Source: Hymenolepis diminuta
Taxonomy: Eukaryota; Platyhelminthes; Cestoda; Cyclophyllidea; Hymenolepididae
DNA: 64,000 nt
Reading direction: 5' to 3'
NCBI GenBank assembly: GCA_900708905.1
Contig: CAADRB010000015.1
Coordinates: 2,127,820 to 2,191,819 of the forward strand
Made by a program: the position numbers and the translations under genes. This document shows positions 1 to 12,110 of this stretch, in pieces. Every line of letters begins with the position of its first letter. The first letter of the stretch is position 1. The notes below the pieces were generated by a model that saw only the letters and a list, made by a program, of their open reading frames with translations, ran no database searches and was not told where the DNA came from.

Positions 1-3000
1 AGTAATCTCTACGCCCTTTGCCCCAGTGATCCGTGACTCAAAGTTTGATATTGACCAATAGACAGAGAATGACTGAGTAAAAAATAGAATATTTTCGATG
101 CCAATACAGAATTCATAAAAAATCCTTGCAATGAGTAGGTACTATTCTCTGCCGTTACTTATTAAGCCGATGGCCAATCAATCGCAGATAACCAAGTTTC
201 ATATAAAAACAGGTATACTTTCTTAATCAGAGAAGAGAGACCGATAATTTAATTTAAAGGTCTTCTCCCTTCTTCCTATTAATTCTGAATTAGCCTAACC
301 AGGACGGTAGAATAAATGAATGGCTACTATCATTACATCCTTGACAACTAGACTTGACTTTGCAACTGTGATAGAATGTATGATTTTTGTGAAATATTTT
401 CTCCCTACTTAGGGCATAAATTAAAACCCACTTTCCTGCAATTAAAGTAGAATTTTTCTTAACCAGGCACAGCTGACAGTGTCAGGTCTCCCTATTTTGC
501 CTTTTTTTCGAGAGTTGGCGGTTTATTTCCGAGCGGTCAGAGATATTTTCGCACCGGCACAGTAGCCAGACAGTAATTTCGGGTTATCTAAGGTCATTTT
601 GTGGAGCTTTCCTGCCGCATATCTAGATTGTTGGAAAATGAAAGTTTGCAACATATGAATAATCAATCTTCATCAATAACCAATCATTTTCAACTTACAT
701 AGATAATTATTAATATACCAGACAAACATATCAGATTATTTGGTTGACACAGTGAACTTAATGAGCATGCTATGCTTGAGATGAAATATTAGAAGGCCAA
801 CTGAATTTCTAGGAGTCTTTCATCGAACAGTCTTATTGATGTTATTATTTCCTAACCGGTAAGTTGCCAAATAAGGGCTACCGATTATTAATTTCTGGAT
901 TACGAAATTTGTGAATCATTTTATCTCCCCATATGAGTCGCACCTACCTTATAGTCTATTTATGTTTAACAGTTATTCCTCTAACAGTTTGACTCAAATT
1001 TTGCGTATGGTTTACTTCTCGAGCTGTAAATTGCTTATCGATTTTTTAAGATTTTCTAGCTCTACTCTGCTGCTCAGTAACAATTTCAATCTATTGGGTA
1101 TAACCCTGTATTCCGCTTCAAATTCTCTCCTCATATAACTCCTGTCATGGTTTCTGTCTACTTGAACTCTTGTAATATTAGAATTTACTAAGTGAAGTGG
1201 CCTGTTTCTTATCATAAATATGAAATAATTAACAGTATGTTATAATTAATTAGCACAAAAGACTTCATCAAAGTTTGACTTACAAATATATTCATTCGAA
1301 GGAACCACTGTTTTGGTCAGTGTACCGAAGTTTCAAATATGCCTTTTCCATTGATTGTGTTGCTGGAATAATTCTCAATGCTTGTTAAACTGAGAGCAAT
1401 AATTTTTACCGATCCTAGTGAAAGGGAGTATATCGGGAAATGATTCACTGTAATCTCTGATAAATTAACGCAAGAAAACGCTGACTTCGAACAATTATAC
1501 TTTCCTGCATGCTTATGTACTTTTCAATATTAAAGAAATGTAATATTTTTTTCTTTCAAACAAAGGGTTTCAATTAATATCCGCTGAAAACGGAGACATG
1601 TTAAAGTTGCTTTTTTTACTTTAAAATGATTTAAATTTAGTTAATATGAAACAAACTATCTGGAAATATTTAGAAATGATAATCGCTCTTTCATCAAAAA
1701 CTTCACCTATCATTTTGGGAGACTTAAGGATTGTTTGCGCACTTTCAATTTTATTCTTAGTTAAATGCCTTAAAAAGGGTGGAAAGATCGTATTTCCCAT
1801 TTCTTGAATTTCTCAGGCATCCTAGAGGATCAAATTCTGAAATTAATCCCTCAGGAAAATTTTATACTCAACTTCAGTAAAGAAGCCTTCATCTTTTAAA
1901 GCCAATAAAACTAAGAAAACTTAGAGGGAAGACATGGATTAGGCCAAGATCTGTTCGAATAAAGCAGAACTCCAACAAAACGGCAAAACACAGACATATT
2001 AATTGCTTTTAAATATACGTCAGAATGCGACAGTCATAACATTTCCCATCATTTAAATATGAATTACCATTCTACTAACTAGATGTACATCTTGGAACAC
2101 CAAGTTTGTCACTTTATCTCTAAAGGAATTTTGTTGGGAGTCTGAGTTATCCAAAACAAGAAGAAGGGGAGACCCAATAGGTAGAGATTTAATAAGCAGG
2201 TGTCGATAGAGATAGATGACGGATAAATACATGAAATGTTCTGAAGTGAAAGTAAAAAGATATAGACGGGTTGAATGTTCAGGATTTTCCAATTGAGCGT
2301 ACCTGTGGGATGCAAACCCATTGATTCAAGTCAACTCAGCAGATGGTAAAGATATCTATCTCTATACGTCAAGAGGTCATTTAAAAGTTGAAAATATAGT
2401 AGTCTTTCAATAATTAATTTAAAATTTAGTTGTAATTTGAGCATGAAATATATAGTCTTCAAATTTAGGGGTAATCAAAATGATAATTCGGCATCATGAA
2501 CCATAAATTCGATCTAATTCACAAAAAATAATTAATTAAAATTACTAGAAAGTTCTGATTTCCCGCACATTTGGATGGATCAAATTATTTCGCCTCCAAC
2601 ACAGAGAGTTTGAACATTGTTTGGCACACAAAAGCTCTTATCAGCAACCTATGCACAAATTGTTAACAAACTTCCTGCCATTTAGTTTAAACAATCGAGT
2701 AAAATAATTTTGTTTGATTTGTTCATTATTCGAAAGATTGCGGTCGCCCAATAGAACGAATTTTTCAACAATCACTAAGTCAGAGAGCACATTTTTGTAA
2801 TTTTAGCCTAAACCGAAAAAAAACGGATATCTCGTTTTAAACACTGCCATTTTGCGTATAAAATTAATTGAAATGAAATTTTTTGGGTGAAATTAAGCTT
2901 ATCTTAATTTGTTAAGTTAAGTGCATATTCATTGTACTGATAATTAAAGATCAATAAATCGTGGATCAGGTGCAGCTTGGTAGTTCTATTAAGCCTGGGA

Positions 3001-5589
3001 AAGAATTGTTTATTATAATTCATAAACCCCATATAATTCCACTTTCTTTTGGATGTAAAAGTAATGTTTTCTACAAAATAAAAAATCGAAATACTCTGAA
3101 TGCATGTCAAAAAATGAGAACTTATTCCATTTTAGGTAGGTAGAAAGGTTAGAAATAACATCCATATCTAATGTGGAGTCAAATTAAAGGGAAAGTTTTG
3201 GATATTTTGACAAAAGAATAGTGGTTTATACAGGTTTGCCCATCATACACTAGCATCTTCAAAGCTAACGCCTCTCTTTATTACATTAGCTTATGCTAAA
3301 AGCAACCATGTAATTCCAAAGTCAGGGCCTTTTGAAACTTTCGCTCCTCCCCACGTATATTTTCACTTCATATTAGAAATGATTTGTATATTGCCTATTT
3401 AACGAAAAATTGTCATAGCCAGCAGATGTCTATCAACACCTGGCGATTAGAAATGATTGGCTAACGATAAGATCTCCACTATAGTGTCCATAGGCGGTCC
3501 CGCTGTGTTTGCACGTTTGCATATGGATGCCAAAACAGGTGTAGATCATCACGCCGAGACTCCGATAACGAAATATGATTGACGTCTAACGATGAAATAT
3601 TATGTATATAAACTTAATTTACATATGAATAAATTGGGGTGGCTTGCCTGTCACCTCCGAACTAATCTGACAACATGAGTGGCTTGACTTATTCCAAATA
3701 TTCGATCGATGTGGCTCCGATAGATCTAACTTTATTGCAAAAATAAAATCCCAAACGTTCACTTTTTGATTGATGAGCATTTACTGCAAGTTACTTCGCA
3801 CTGACCTTTAAAGCTAAGTTTCAATCGAACGGAACACCCATGTACCTCAAGCTATGAGAGTTTTAATGATAAAGAGGTTACAATACGACTCAAAATCACA
3901 AAAAATCCCCAATTAAAAATACATCTTCAAATGTCACATTCCCCTCTTTCTGAATTTTATAATATAAATAGCATTTTATCTCTCTGTCCAAAGTTATCTT
4001 GGTTGTGAAATCTAACACGATTGGTATTATAAAAAATGTTTGATTATAAAACATTCACGTTAGAAATTAAATTTCTGGGCCTTGTTAACTCACAAGAAAC
4101 AATGAATAGAAAGGTCATCATTTAGTCCTCTGATGAACAAAATTACCGAATATTACCCTTTATGAGGAAAGCAGTTTAAGATTTTAGATCCTTCAAACTT
4201 GCCGAATTCTCCCATTTTGAAAATAGAAATCCTAAAAGTCGGGAATTATTCGAACTGAATAGAAAGTCAATATCTCCTAGAGAACTTCGAAAATATCAAA
4301 ATAAATCGTTGAATCGAAACAATAGACGTAAAGTAAATGGCTTGGAATCCTTTCATTCAATATCATTTCTATTTTTCCTAAACTGGTACAATTTTAAGGT
4401 ACAAATATCCTGAATATGATACCCTAGCACATACATTAGATATTGTAAGCCAAACATACTTCTGAATCAAATTTTCATAAACTGGACATGATCCGTCCCT
4501 TATTACGATGTCTGGATTTATTTATTGGAAAGTTTGACAATGATTGTAAATGTTATCAATTAGAGAATCTCATCACCTTATATACATTGACATGTCAATC
4601 AAACTGCTAGAGATATACAAGACATCGTTAGACATATGTTTCCCTTTTTCAACCCCCTAATTGTCAGGTGGAATTTTCCATTGCCTTTCATCTATTCCGA
4701 CGGATTTTGCGGGCTTAATGTTTATAAATGTCCGTGGGCAATCTTATCTCTGGTCCGACTAATACGCCCCTACTTAAACTTTTACATCAGTTCGACCCTT
4801 ATCCCATCTTTTACGTCCAACTTCTGCTGACCGAGTCCTTCAGTCAGCTCCACTTCATCTGTTGTTCCTCGTTTCAGTTCCTATCCCTGACACCCCATCA
4901 ACCTACCTCATTGGTAACTTTCTCTTTCACTCTCTGACAAAACACATTAATGCAAAATCCTTCCTCACATACTTTTTCTTCTTATTCTGATTCTAGTCAG
5001 TATCCTGTCACATTTGCTGACCCTCAAGTTCTGACCCGCAAAAATACTACAAAAAATAAATATGAATGTCAATATAATGATGTTACAAATACATGTTTTA
5101 CTTTTTAAAGTGCAAAGTTTTTACGAATGCTAAAAATTTTGCCATCTCAAAAACATGTGTCAAAATTTCGCAACCTCGAAATTTCGCGTTTTTTTCATTT
5201 AAATTTACTTAACTCCTCTCTGGAATGAAAATACGATGACGCTGGCGTTTTAAATAAATCCGTCTGAAATATATGTTAATCATTATACATATATTTCAAT
5301 TATTAAATATTGCTGGCCAAGAGAGTTAATAAGAAATGGTCTTCCAATTTGTAATTATGAAAAAGGCTTAACTTCCACCCATCGCAAGCAAAGAGATAAC
5401 TTCAAGACGTCGTTATCCGCTATCCTCATATCGGTCAGTTTTAACCAGCTTGTAATGCGTGCATACTCGGGTGCTGATCCGGATTCCGGGAGTAAATTGA
5501 AGTACGCTAAGGGACCTGATGGATTGTGTAGTCTTTGTTCAAGTTTGAGGGACCAATAAAAATTATCAAATGATAATTAGGATGCGCAT

Positions 5590-5670
5590 AGGTGTCCCTA
5601 AGTCCGCACTACATGGAGGGATCGAGCAGACCTATGAGTCATCGTGCACGCACTAAAAAATTGTAATATT
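5590..5670 (+). repeat. Possible SINE-family scrap
   Basis: GAGTCATCGTGCACGCACT matches GATCATCGTGCACACACAG of the 56.5-kb copy. The upstream GGATCGAGCAGACC could be a decayed B-box region. Short and low confidence. Confidence 0.3.
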
Positions 5671-6408
5671 CAAGAAAAACCAAAAAAAGATAATAATTAA
5701 CAAAACCCAAAAAATATCGGCTAATATAGCAGCATTTTTAGTGGATTGTCATTAATAAATAAATATTTTTATGATATCTTAATATACCCTATTCTTTTTC
5801 GAAAATAGAAATTTTTGTCAAGTTGTTTAAATTAAAAGCTTATTATAGCAAGAGCATCATTTTATTTCGCCTAGGTTATTCCACACCAGATGAAGTGATG
5901 TAACCTGTTAACTCATAAGGAGAGTTTGAAGATTTTAGACGACTTCATGCTTAAAATCGACCTAAATACATATTCCATTTGAGCTCAGCAGTATTTCATT
6001 TCATGTTAGCTTCGTCAATCGTTAGATAAATAAACTTTGGCCAATTATTTTGCAATTTCATGCATACGACACAATGTCAGTCATGTTAGTAGTAGAATAT
6101 TTCATCAATTCTGTCAAAAATCTATTGAGAACCATTTTTTAGGATCGCAAATTGGTTGAATCCGCGAGATAATAATTGGTTCCTAACAATATTCCACAAC
6201 TAGATCATTAATGTTACAGAAGATCCTTATCGCGAGATTATTTATAAACGGAAAAATACTCAAATTTCAAATCCAAAAATCAAATGAAATAAGACTCTAA
6301 TACCTCTGGAGTTCACATTCAGAGGCCTCCTCAGCCAATCAGCAATCAGTATTCCTGCAGATTAGCGTTGTTTGTATTTATGGACCAAGCTTGTGGATAG
6401 CAACTTGT

Positions 6409-6490
6409 ACGAAGCTTTGTTCGCCTAAAATTCTTACTATCTCATCTCATACGGAGCTCTGTTCACATAATAAAATTCTTACTATCTCAT
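6409..6490 (+). repeat. Two-unit tandem repeat (37 and 40 bp)
   Basis: Unit 1 starts ACGAAGCTTTGTTC and unit 2 ACGGAGCTCTGTTC; both end AAATTCTTACTATCTCAT. They are separated by CTCAT. Confidence 0.75.
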
Positions 6491-7234
6491 TAATAAATCC
6501 TCTCCACTCAACACCTTTCTTGTTCTCGCTACTTTGGGCGAATCCTAGCTAATTCTGGGAGTAAACTGAGAATAGAGGACTCTGCTAGACGCTATATGGA
6601 CTGCTTAGGAGGATTACCTAGCCGTAGCAAAAAGGCTTATTAGTGTAGCATCCGCTACATTCCTTAATTTTTCTCTCCATATCTGTGTAATCATTTATTA
6701 GATTTAATGTTAACCGATTTCAGTTGCGAACTGTGAATTTTATTGTGTTACTATAGGCGATAATAATTTTAATCTCCTTATTAATTCGAACTGTGAAATA
6801 TGTTTTTGTCAAGTGTCATTCGTTCTTGATAGCCTAAAGGAAAAAGAGCTCCTTCGAATCACAATAATCGTGAATCAAACAAAATGAAAATTTGAGGGAA
6901 GTATTTGCTTCTCTCCGGTCCTAACTAATAACATATTAGAACCGACTGAATTATATTGTAATATATTATTATGTCATTATTTACTTCACATTAATTTTTA
7001 AATAAAATTGCTTATTAAAACACCGAAACTATGTCTAAATTTTAATACATACTTCATGCTTACCGAGTTGATCTCGCACCAGATCAAGTGATGCATCACG
7101 ATAATTCAGCAGGATATTAGAAATGAACTCTTCGTTAGACCGTTAAATAGTTCAATTAAAAGTGTGTGCATGTTGAACGTTTATAAATTTTTGATGAAAA
7201 ATTAGTCTTGTGAATTAATAACAATGACTTTTCA

Positions 7235-7460
7235 ACCGGTACTGGCACTAAACATATGAAGTTCTTAACAAAACATGTGTTTTTAGATCAAAAGTTCGCT
7301 GATATTTTTACTAAATGCATGATTGAGTTGTGCATAATCATTTGTGATTCATATTCATTTTTCATATTTTTGCCCTCAGTAGATAAGGTATTCATAATTC
7401 TTTATGTGAAAAATCTGAACTGTGAAAACGGTAGAACGGTCCAATAGGAGGCGAAAGGGG
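7235..7460 (+). mobile_element. Ty1/copia-like pol 3' end relic with polypurine tract
   Basis: The plus-strand reading TKHMKFLTKHVFLDQKFADIFTK resembles the end of a copia RNase H (typically TKHID...ADIFTK), although the spacing between the two motifs is shorter than usual. It is followed about 130 nt later by a purine run, GGAGGCGAAAGGGGAGAAT (about 7447-7465), like the polypurine tract preceding a 3' LTR. The LTR-like repeat at 7755-8057 lies further downstream. No further pol sequence is readable. The call rests on two short signals. Confidence 0.33.
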
Positions 7461-7754
7461 AGAATATCTAGCCGAAGATAATAATAAAGCCAAAGTATTT
7501 ACTTTATTTAATTCTTGGAATTACGTTGCAAAACTATTATTTCATGAGTATTGTTCACTTCTTCCAGTGTTCCAATGCTCAATTACAGGACCTGCCCCCT
7601 TTTTTCTAAATGAGTTAATGCTTCTCGGTGTCCTGAGGTCATTGACCGATTGCTTGCTCCAGATGGGATATAATACCGTTCCAGATCCATTGCTCTTTTC
7701 AATAACCAAGGCATTGGAAGTATTTCAATGCGTTTTTGAAATGGAGAAACTCGC

Positions 7755-8057
7755 AATGCCAAAAGCCATAAGCAAAAAACAATAACCATTTCTCCCCTCT
7801 CTCAATATTTCTTCTATAAATAAAAATTTAATTTTATTCTTTATTTCCCCCGATAAAAGTCATTTTATAATTGTACCTATTTGTTTAAGCCGATACCGAT
7901 CGGAATAGAGTTTCTTAAATACACGCGTGTTGACTATAATGTGTCTTGTGTTCTGCCGTGAGTTATTAGCTTCCGTGCTAAGTTGCTTTATTATCGAGTT
8001 TTCTAGGGTGTTGGCTCAGTGAGATTACTATCGGGACTTCTAGTTTGTTACATTATA
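7755..8057 (+). repeat. LTR-like direct repeat, copy A
   Basis: From AATATTTCTTCTATA (7804) to CTTCTAGTTTGTTACATTA this aligns almost without gaps to 8837-9090, about 70 % identical by eye. Weaker similarity reaches back to about 7755. Features compatible with an LTR are the TATA-like CTATAAATA near the start, CTTGTGTTCTG in the middle and a TTGTTACA end. It sits downstream of the copia-like relic, so it may be that element's LTR or part of it. Confidence 0.6.
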
Positions 8058-8335
8058 GCAAAAGCCTTATGGATTAGCGAGGCAATCAAGACTGTAATGT
8101 CAAATATAATTACCACCTTTACTAAAAATAGAATTATTTTCCACTTACAATCTGCAGTATAAGTGAAGTAAATTTAATACGAATTGATATTATATTTGGG
8201 TTCGTGAAATATCATCTTATATTTCGATGTATATACACTTATAAGAATTATTTAATGCTTCTAAAACGGTTCAAGTGTGTTGCAATCTGTTTTTAAACCT
8301 CTAAACAACTTTTAAAACTGAAGAGACTAAATTAC

Positions 8336-8702
8336 CACTGTGTAAACCTATGCGAAATCGTAGTGGAATGTTGAGCAGATATTTGATTGTGAAGATTTCC
8401 CAGCAGCTAAGAAGATCCAGTACCATAAAGGCGATTTCACTGGCATGCCGATGACCGTTTCGAATAGGCAATTTCGAGATGACCATATATGCATTGCCAA
8501 TAGTTTTCACTTTGTACACATCATATTTGACAATAAATTGATCAAACAGCGTGTAGAGGTTATTGAGAAGCTCAATCACTTGCAGGGAGTGGACATTGCA
8601 GAAATGTTAGTGAATCCGACAATATCGCTAAATTAGATGGAAACTTCGTCAAATGTCTCTGGAGCTACCTTGATTCCTGCTAGTAAACTTGGTGACACGG
8701 CC
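8336..8702 (-). pseudogene. Dead exon of a receptor-type guanylate cyclase catalytic domain
   Basis: Read on the minus strand, the acceptor ATTTTTAG precedes AVSPSLLAGIKVAPETFDEV, then SI-stop-FSDIVGFTNISAMSTP, then after a frame change VIELLNNLYTLFDQ, YDVYKVKTIGNAYMV, LPIRNGHRHASEIAF and FRIGLHSG, ending at a possible donor GTAATT. This is the class III nucleotide-cyclase fold of membrane guanylate cyclases, and FSDIVGFT holds the first metal Asp. Lesions seen: TAA where Tyr is expected before FSD, one base missing in the CCC/CTG run near 8580, and TIGNAY instead of TIGDAY, which loses the second metal Asp. Flanking splice-like sites mean it is a genomic exon copy and not a processed retrocopy. 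It lies antisense between two LTR-like repeats. Family call is firm; death of the exon is strongly supported. Confidence 0.85.
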
Positions 8703-8787
8703 CTAAAAATAAGATATTTTGAATAGGAAAGCGGCAGCTTAGAGTCAATTTTCTTGGACTAGCTATAACTCTTCTGGCTTAAAATGA

Positions 8788-9090
8788 TCTTTTCCATTAC
8801 TGCCAGAAGAAATATTAATTATTCTCCTCCGTTTCTAATATTTCTTCTATAACTAAAAATGTAATTTCTTTCTTAATTCACCGCTGATTAAAGACACTTT
8901 GTAATTAGGCCCATTTATTTAGGCCGATACCGACTGAGTTTAGTTTCGTCAATGCTCGCGTGTTTACCATTACGTGCTCCGTGTTCTGCTGTGAGTTAGT
9001 GGCTTTCGTGTTAAGTTGCTATATTACCGAATTTTCTAGATTGGTTGCTCAATGCGATTACTGCCGGGACTTCTAGCTTGTTACGTTAGG
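8788..9090 (+). repeat. LTR-like direct repeat, copy B
   Basis: Second copy of the 7755-8057 repeat, same orientation, offset about 1033 bp. Shared landmarks are AATATTTCTTCTATAACTA, GGCCGATACCGA, CCGTGTTCTG and GGGACTTCTAGCTTGTTACG. The divergence shows an old insertion or duplication. Whether A and B are two LTRs of one element (with the guanylate-cyclase exon captured inside) or two solo fragments cannot be decided here. Confidence 0.6.
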
Positions 9091-11510
9091 ACAAATACTA
9101 TTACAAATATCTAACGGCACATTATCCAAAATGGAATAACTTTCCATTTTGAGTTTTATTAGTTGTCAAAAGTTTTAAAATACTTTCCCTTAATGCCACA
9201 GGTGGGTGTGATTTTGGCTATTTTTACACGAAATATAATTTGCATTTAAATTAAACTATTCTTCATATATTTTTAAATACACGCTCCCTAAGTAATGCAA
9301 AATTCACTATCCAAGTGAGAGGGGAATATATTTTGGCAGTAAATCTAATTAAAGTCTGTTATCTTCACGCATAGCGAGGGTCACTTTCGTCGAGATGAAC
9401 TTTGCGGTTATCTTTCATCCACAAGCTGCCGCCGCTACTTGGCAATTTCATTTGCACTTTTCAACAAGTGCAGAGGCTATTTTTAAAAAACCTTATCTTT
9501 CTCCATCTCTCCCCGTTGGTTGGGAAAAGGAGATTCATTGGGCAAAAACATCACGAGCCGAAAATAGATCATTATTTATAGATAAACAGGGGAAAATGGG
9601 ATATACAACTTGTTTGAAATGCAGAAAGTCCTAATCGTCAGTCAATTTAAAACTTAGCTTTATGAAATGAATGGAATATTAATAAAGCTTAAAGGACTTC
9701 TCCATTTGTTCTTGTTTGACTAAACTTTAAATTTCTTTTCCAGCTCGTAAATTTTATGGGGCGTTTAGTGAGTCATCGGTACATTTCTATTTTCCTTTCG
9801 TTTGCTATTTCTTAAACCACAAGATATCTGTAATTCAGTCTTGTAAACATGTGCACTTCCAGATCCAGGATTTCTTTTATCATTAGATACCTACAAAATT
9901 ACTAATGAATACAAGATTTCACTTATGAAGAACCAATATCTGGTGCATTTTTCAAATGTTAACGTTCTAGAGTAAAGGTTGGTGAAAGTTATTCTATCAA
10001 GTGTCTCAGTCCAATAAAGTCTCTAGGTGAATATGGAATCATTAAATAAGGCAAACCTACGCCTTTTTAGACAACAGTTTTAAAATCTCAATTTCCGCAA
10101 ATAAATGCAAGACTAAGAATTGTACATCTTTTCATTCAATTTCTATCTTGATACGAACTGCAATCGATTACACTTTTCCCTTCAGTAAAAAAAAACTGAT
10201 TATTTTGGTAATATAATCATAATTCGGGCGCTTTTTTGTCAATTTACAAACAAATAAAGATATTTTTAATTTTCAGCCTTCGAAGTAAAACAAGACTGGT
10301 GACATTTAGTCTAATGAGAATTAGTGAAGTTTTTGATGATAACATTGATCAATGTAACGATCTGGGTGTGACAACATTTCTGAAATCAGAGAAATTTTTC
10401 TAATTCAGTATTGAAAACATCCTCACATTCTAGCGTTAATGATAATGGACCAATCATGTGGAGACAAAAATGTAACTGTCATCCTAAACTTAGTTCTACC
10501 TAGTAGTTTTGCGAAATATTATAGGTTTCAACAGAAGGTAATTTGGTTTTGCTATCAGCCATTTGAATTCCCCTCATCTTGCTCATCAAAAGGCTCATTT
10601 CTTGTTGCATTTTTGCCTAATGTTGATAAAGTTGATTCGCCATTTGGCTATTATAAACTACTTCTCTCTGATCAACTAAACTTAATTTTAATTTAAAATC
10701 TAGTCAAATTATATGGCGACGAACTAAACATTAAAACTCTGATTTTATTACGTTATTGCTTTTAAAGCAGTCTTGACAAACAGACCCGTTTTATGACACT
10801 AGGTGACCTGCTATCGTTTCGGACACTTTCTAAATTTAGCATCTACCGATAGAGGGAAATAGCTTGGTCCTGTTTGAAGACAATTTCCTCTCAATAATGC
10901 CATAAATTTGCTTATTTTGTTAGTATTTTAAAATAAAGCCCAAAGTTTCCGTTATTTCAACTAATAACACTAGCTTTGCAATTAAATGAAATTATATTTT
11001 ACTGAAGTAGCTGATTGTATATTGATTATTTTCTTTTAAATCTTTGATTTAATAAAAAACTCAATCCGGTAGACTATAATATTAACTAACGTAAAATAAT
11101 TGTGTAATTTATTTCGCATATATTAAAATTTACAGCAAAATTTCACTTGGCCGATTTCGTTATTGCCTCAGATTTTAAAGGTCATAATAATAGCTAAGGT
11201 ACCGAATATGTAACGAAGGCGTTTCATATTTCCTAGGAATTTTATAAATTAAAGCGTACCTATTTCATATGGAAATTTAAGATTTATTTTCGATTTAAAT
11301 CTTCATGAATTGGTCAGGATTAATAGTCGCTAATCCTACATATGTGTTCATAGTCCGTGCTTTAAGGGAAGACGACTGAAACTCCCGCTCATCAGTGGAC
11401 TAAGATGTTACTAAGTTCCATATCGCCATGCACACGTCGTTGCCAAATTAAAAACTCCTCTCTTACTAACTTTTCATTGATCTACGTTTAGTCCATTTGA
11501 ACAAAAGTTT
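9091..11510. other. Non-coding stretch with one WW-like open frame
   Basis: Mostly A+T-rich with no supported gene. The plus-strand frame at 9395-9634 contains LPVGWEKE and SLFIDKQGKMGYTT, which loosely recall a WW domain, but the second Trp is absent. The frame at 10439-10696 has no recognisable content. Confidence 0.4.
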
Positions 11511-11774
11511 TTATCTATAACACGACTTGGACATGGCGTGCATAGCTTGTAACACAATATTTACCGGAGGGAATGAAAAGGAAAAATTCATCGGTTCCGG
11601 TCTTGAAGCCAAAAATCGCCACACGGTTCCATTCTTCGTCCATCTCCCACTTACCCTCCCCCCCCTGACGTTTTTCGAGCGTTCCATTAGAACCTTGCTT
11701 TGGAGCAAATGAGAGATTTTGGTATCCAAGACCAGAGATTCGGGTTGATTTAATCTTGTAGGAGTAGCCACTAG

Positions 11775-12110
11775 GGTTGATACTTGACAACAACAGTCGA
11801 CAGTTTCAAAAGCAGACCAAAGTTTTATTGAGCTAATCACGATGAAAATTCGAGAGATCAAGAGAGAGAGAGAAAGAAAGAATCGATGACCGTTTGGTTG
11901 GTAGGTAGATTCTCGAGTTTTGTTTAAAGAGGGTCTTTATATCGTTTCCCAGAAAAGGGTAGTAGAGTTGACAGAAGGAATGATTCCGGACATCTCTTTA
12001 ACGAACTTGAGAGTACCGCAGGGATAAGTAACAACCATTCGAGATCTACTTAATTATCTAATTCCACAAATTAAAATCAACCACTCGAGGACCCAGAATG
12101 TTTCTACCGG
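11775..12110 (-). mobile_element. LTR (U3-R-U5) relic with TATA box and poly(A) signal
   Basis: Read on the minus strand there is a U3 segment GGAATCATTCC, then a TATA box GATATAAAG (11943-11935), a (GA/CT)n tract, AATAAA at 11829-11824 followed by ACTTTGGTCTGC, and an end near TCAAGTATCA. The U3 aligns, apart from a small gap, with a second copy at 41195-41350. Beyond it (11774-11511, minus) is an open leader or gag-position frame without recognisable domains. Together this is the layout of a retrotransposon LTR; the element type is not determined. Confidence 0.5.
11861..11882. repeat. (GA)n microsatellite with GAAA tail
   Basis: AGAGAGAGAGAG followed by AAAGAAAG. It falls within the 11.8-12.1 kb LTR relic. 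Confidence 0.85.

Larger units (their letters stand above)
1..7234. other. Non-coding left end
   Basis: No gene supported; open frames are short and have no family signal. A G+C-richer block at about 460-620 (GAGCGGTCAG, CACCGGCACAG) and a pyrimidine-rich block at 4630-4970 stand out. Also noted are one of a repeat pair at 3640-3720, a SINE scrap at 5590-5670 and a tandem duplication at 6409-6490. Confidence 0.5.

Noticed and set aside
2053..2321. Overlapping minus-strand frames of 79 and 70 codons
   Set aside because: Hydrophobic, no recognisable family, no consistent splice sites.
11511..11861. 116- and 92-codon minus frames as a gene
   Set aside because: They lie in the R-U5 and leader position of the LTR relic; no gag domain is recognisable, so they are treated as part of the element.
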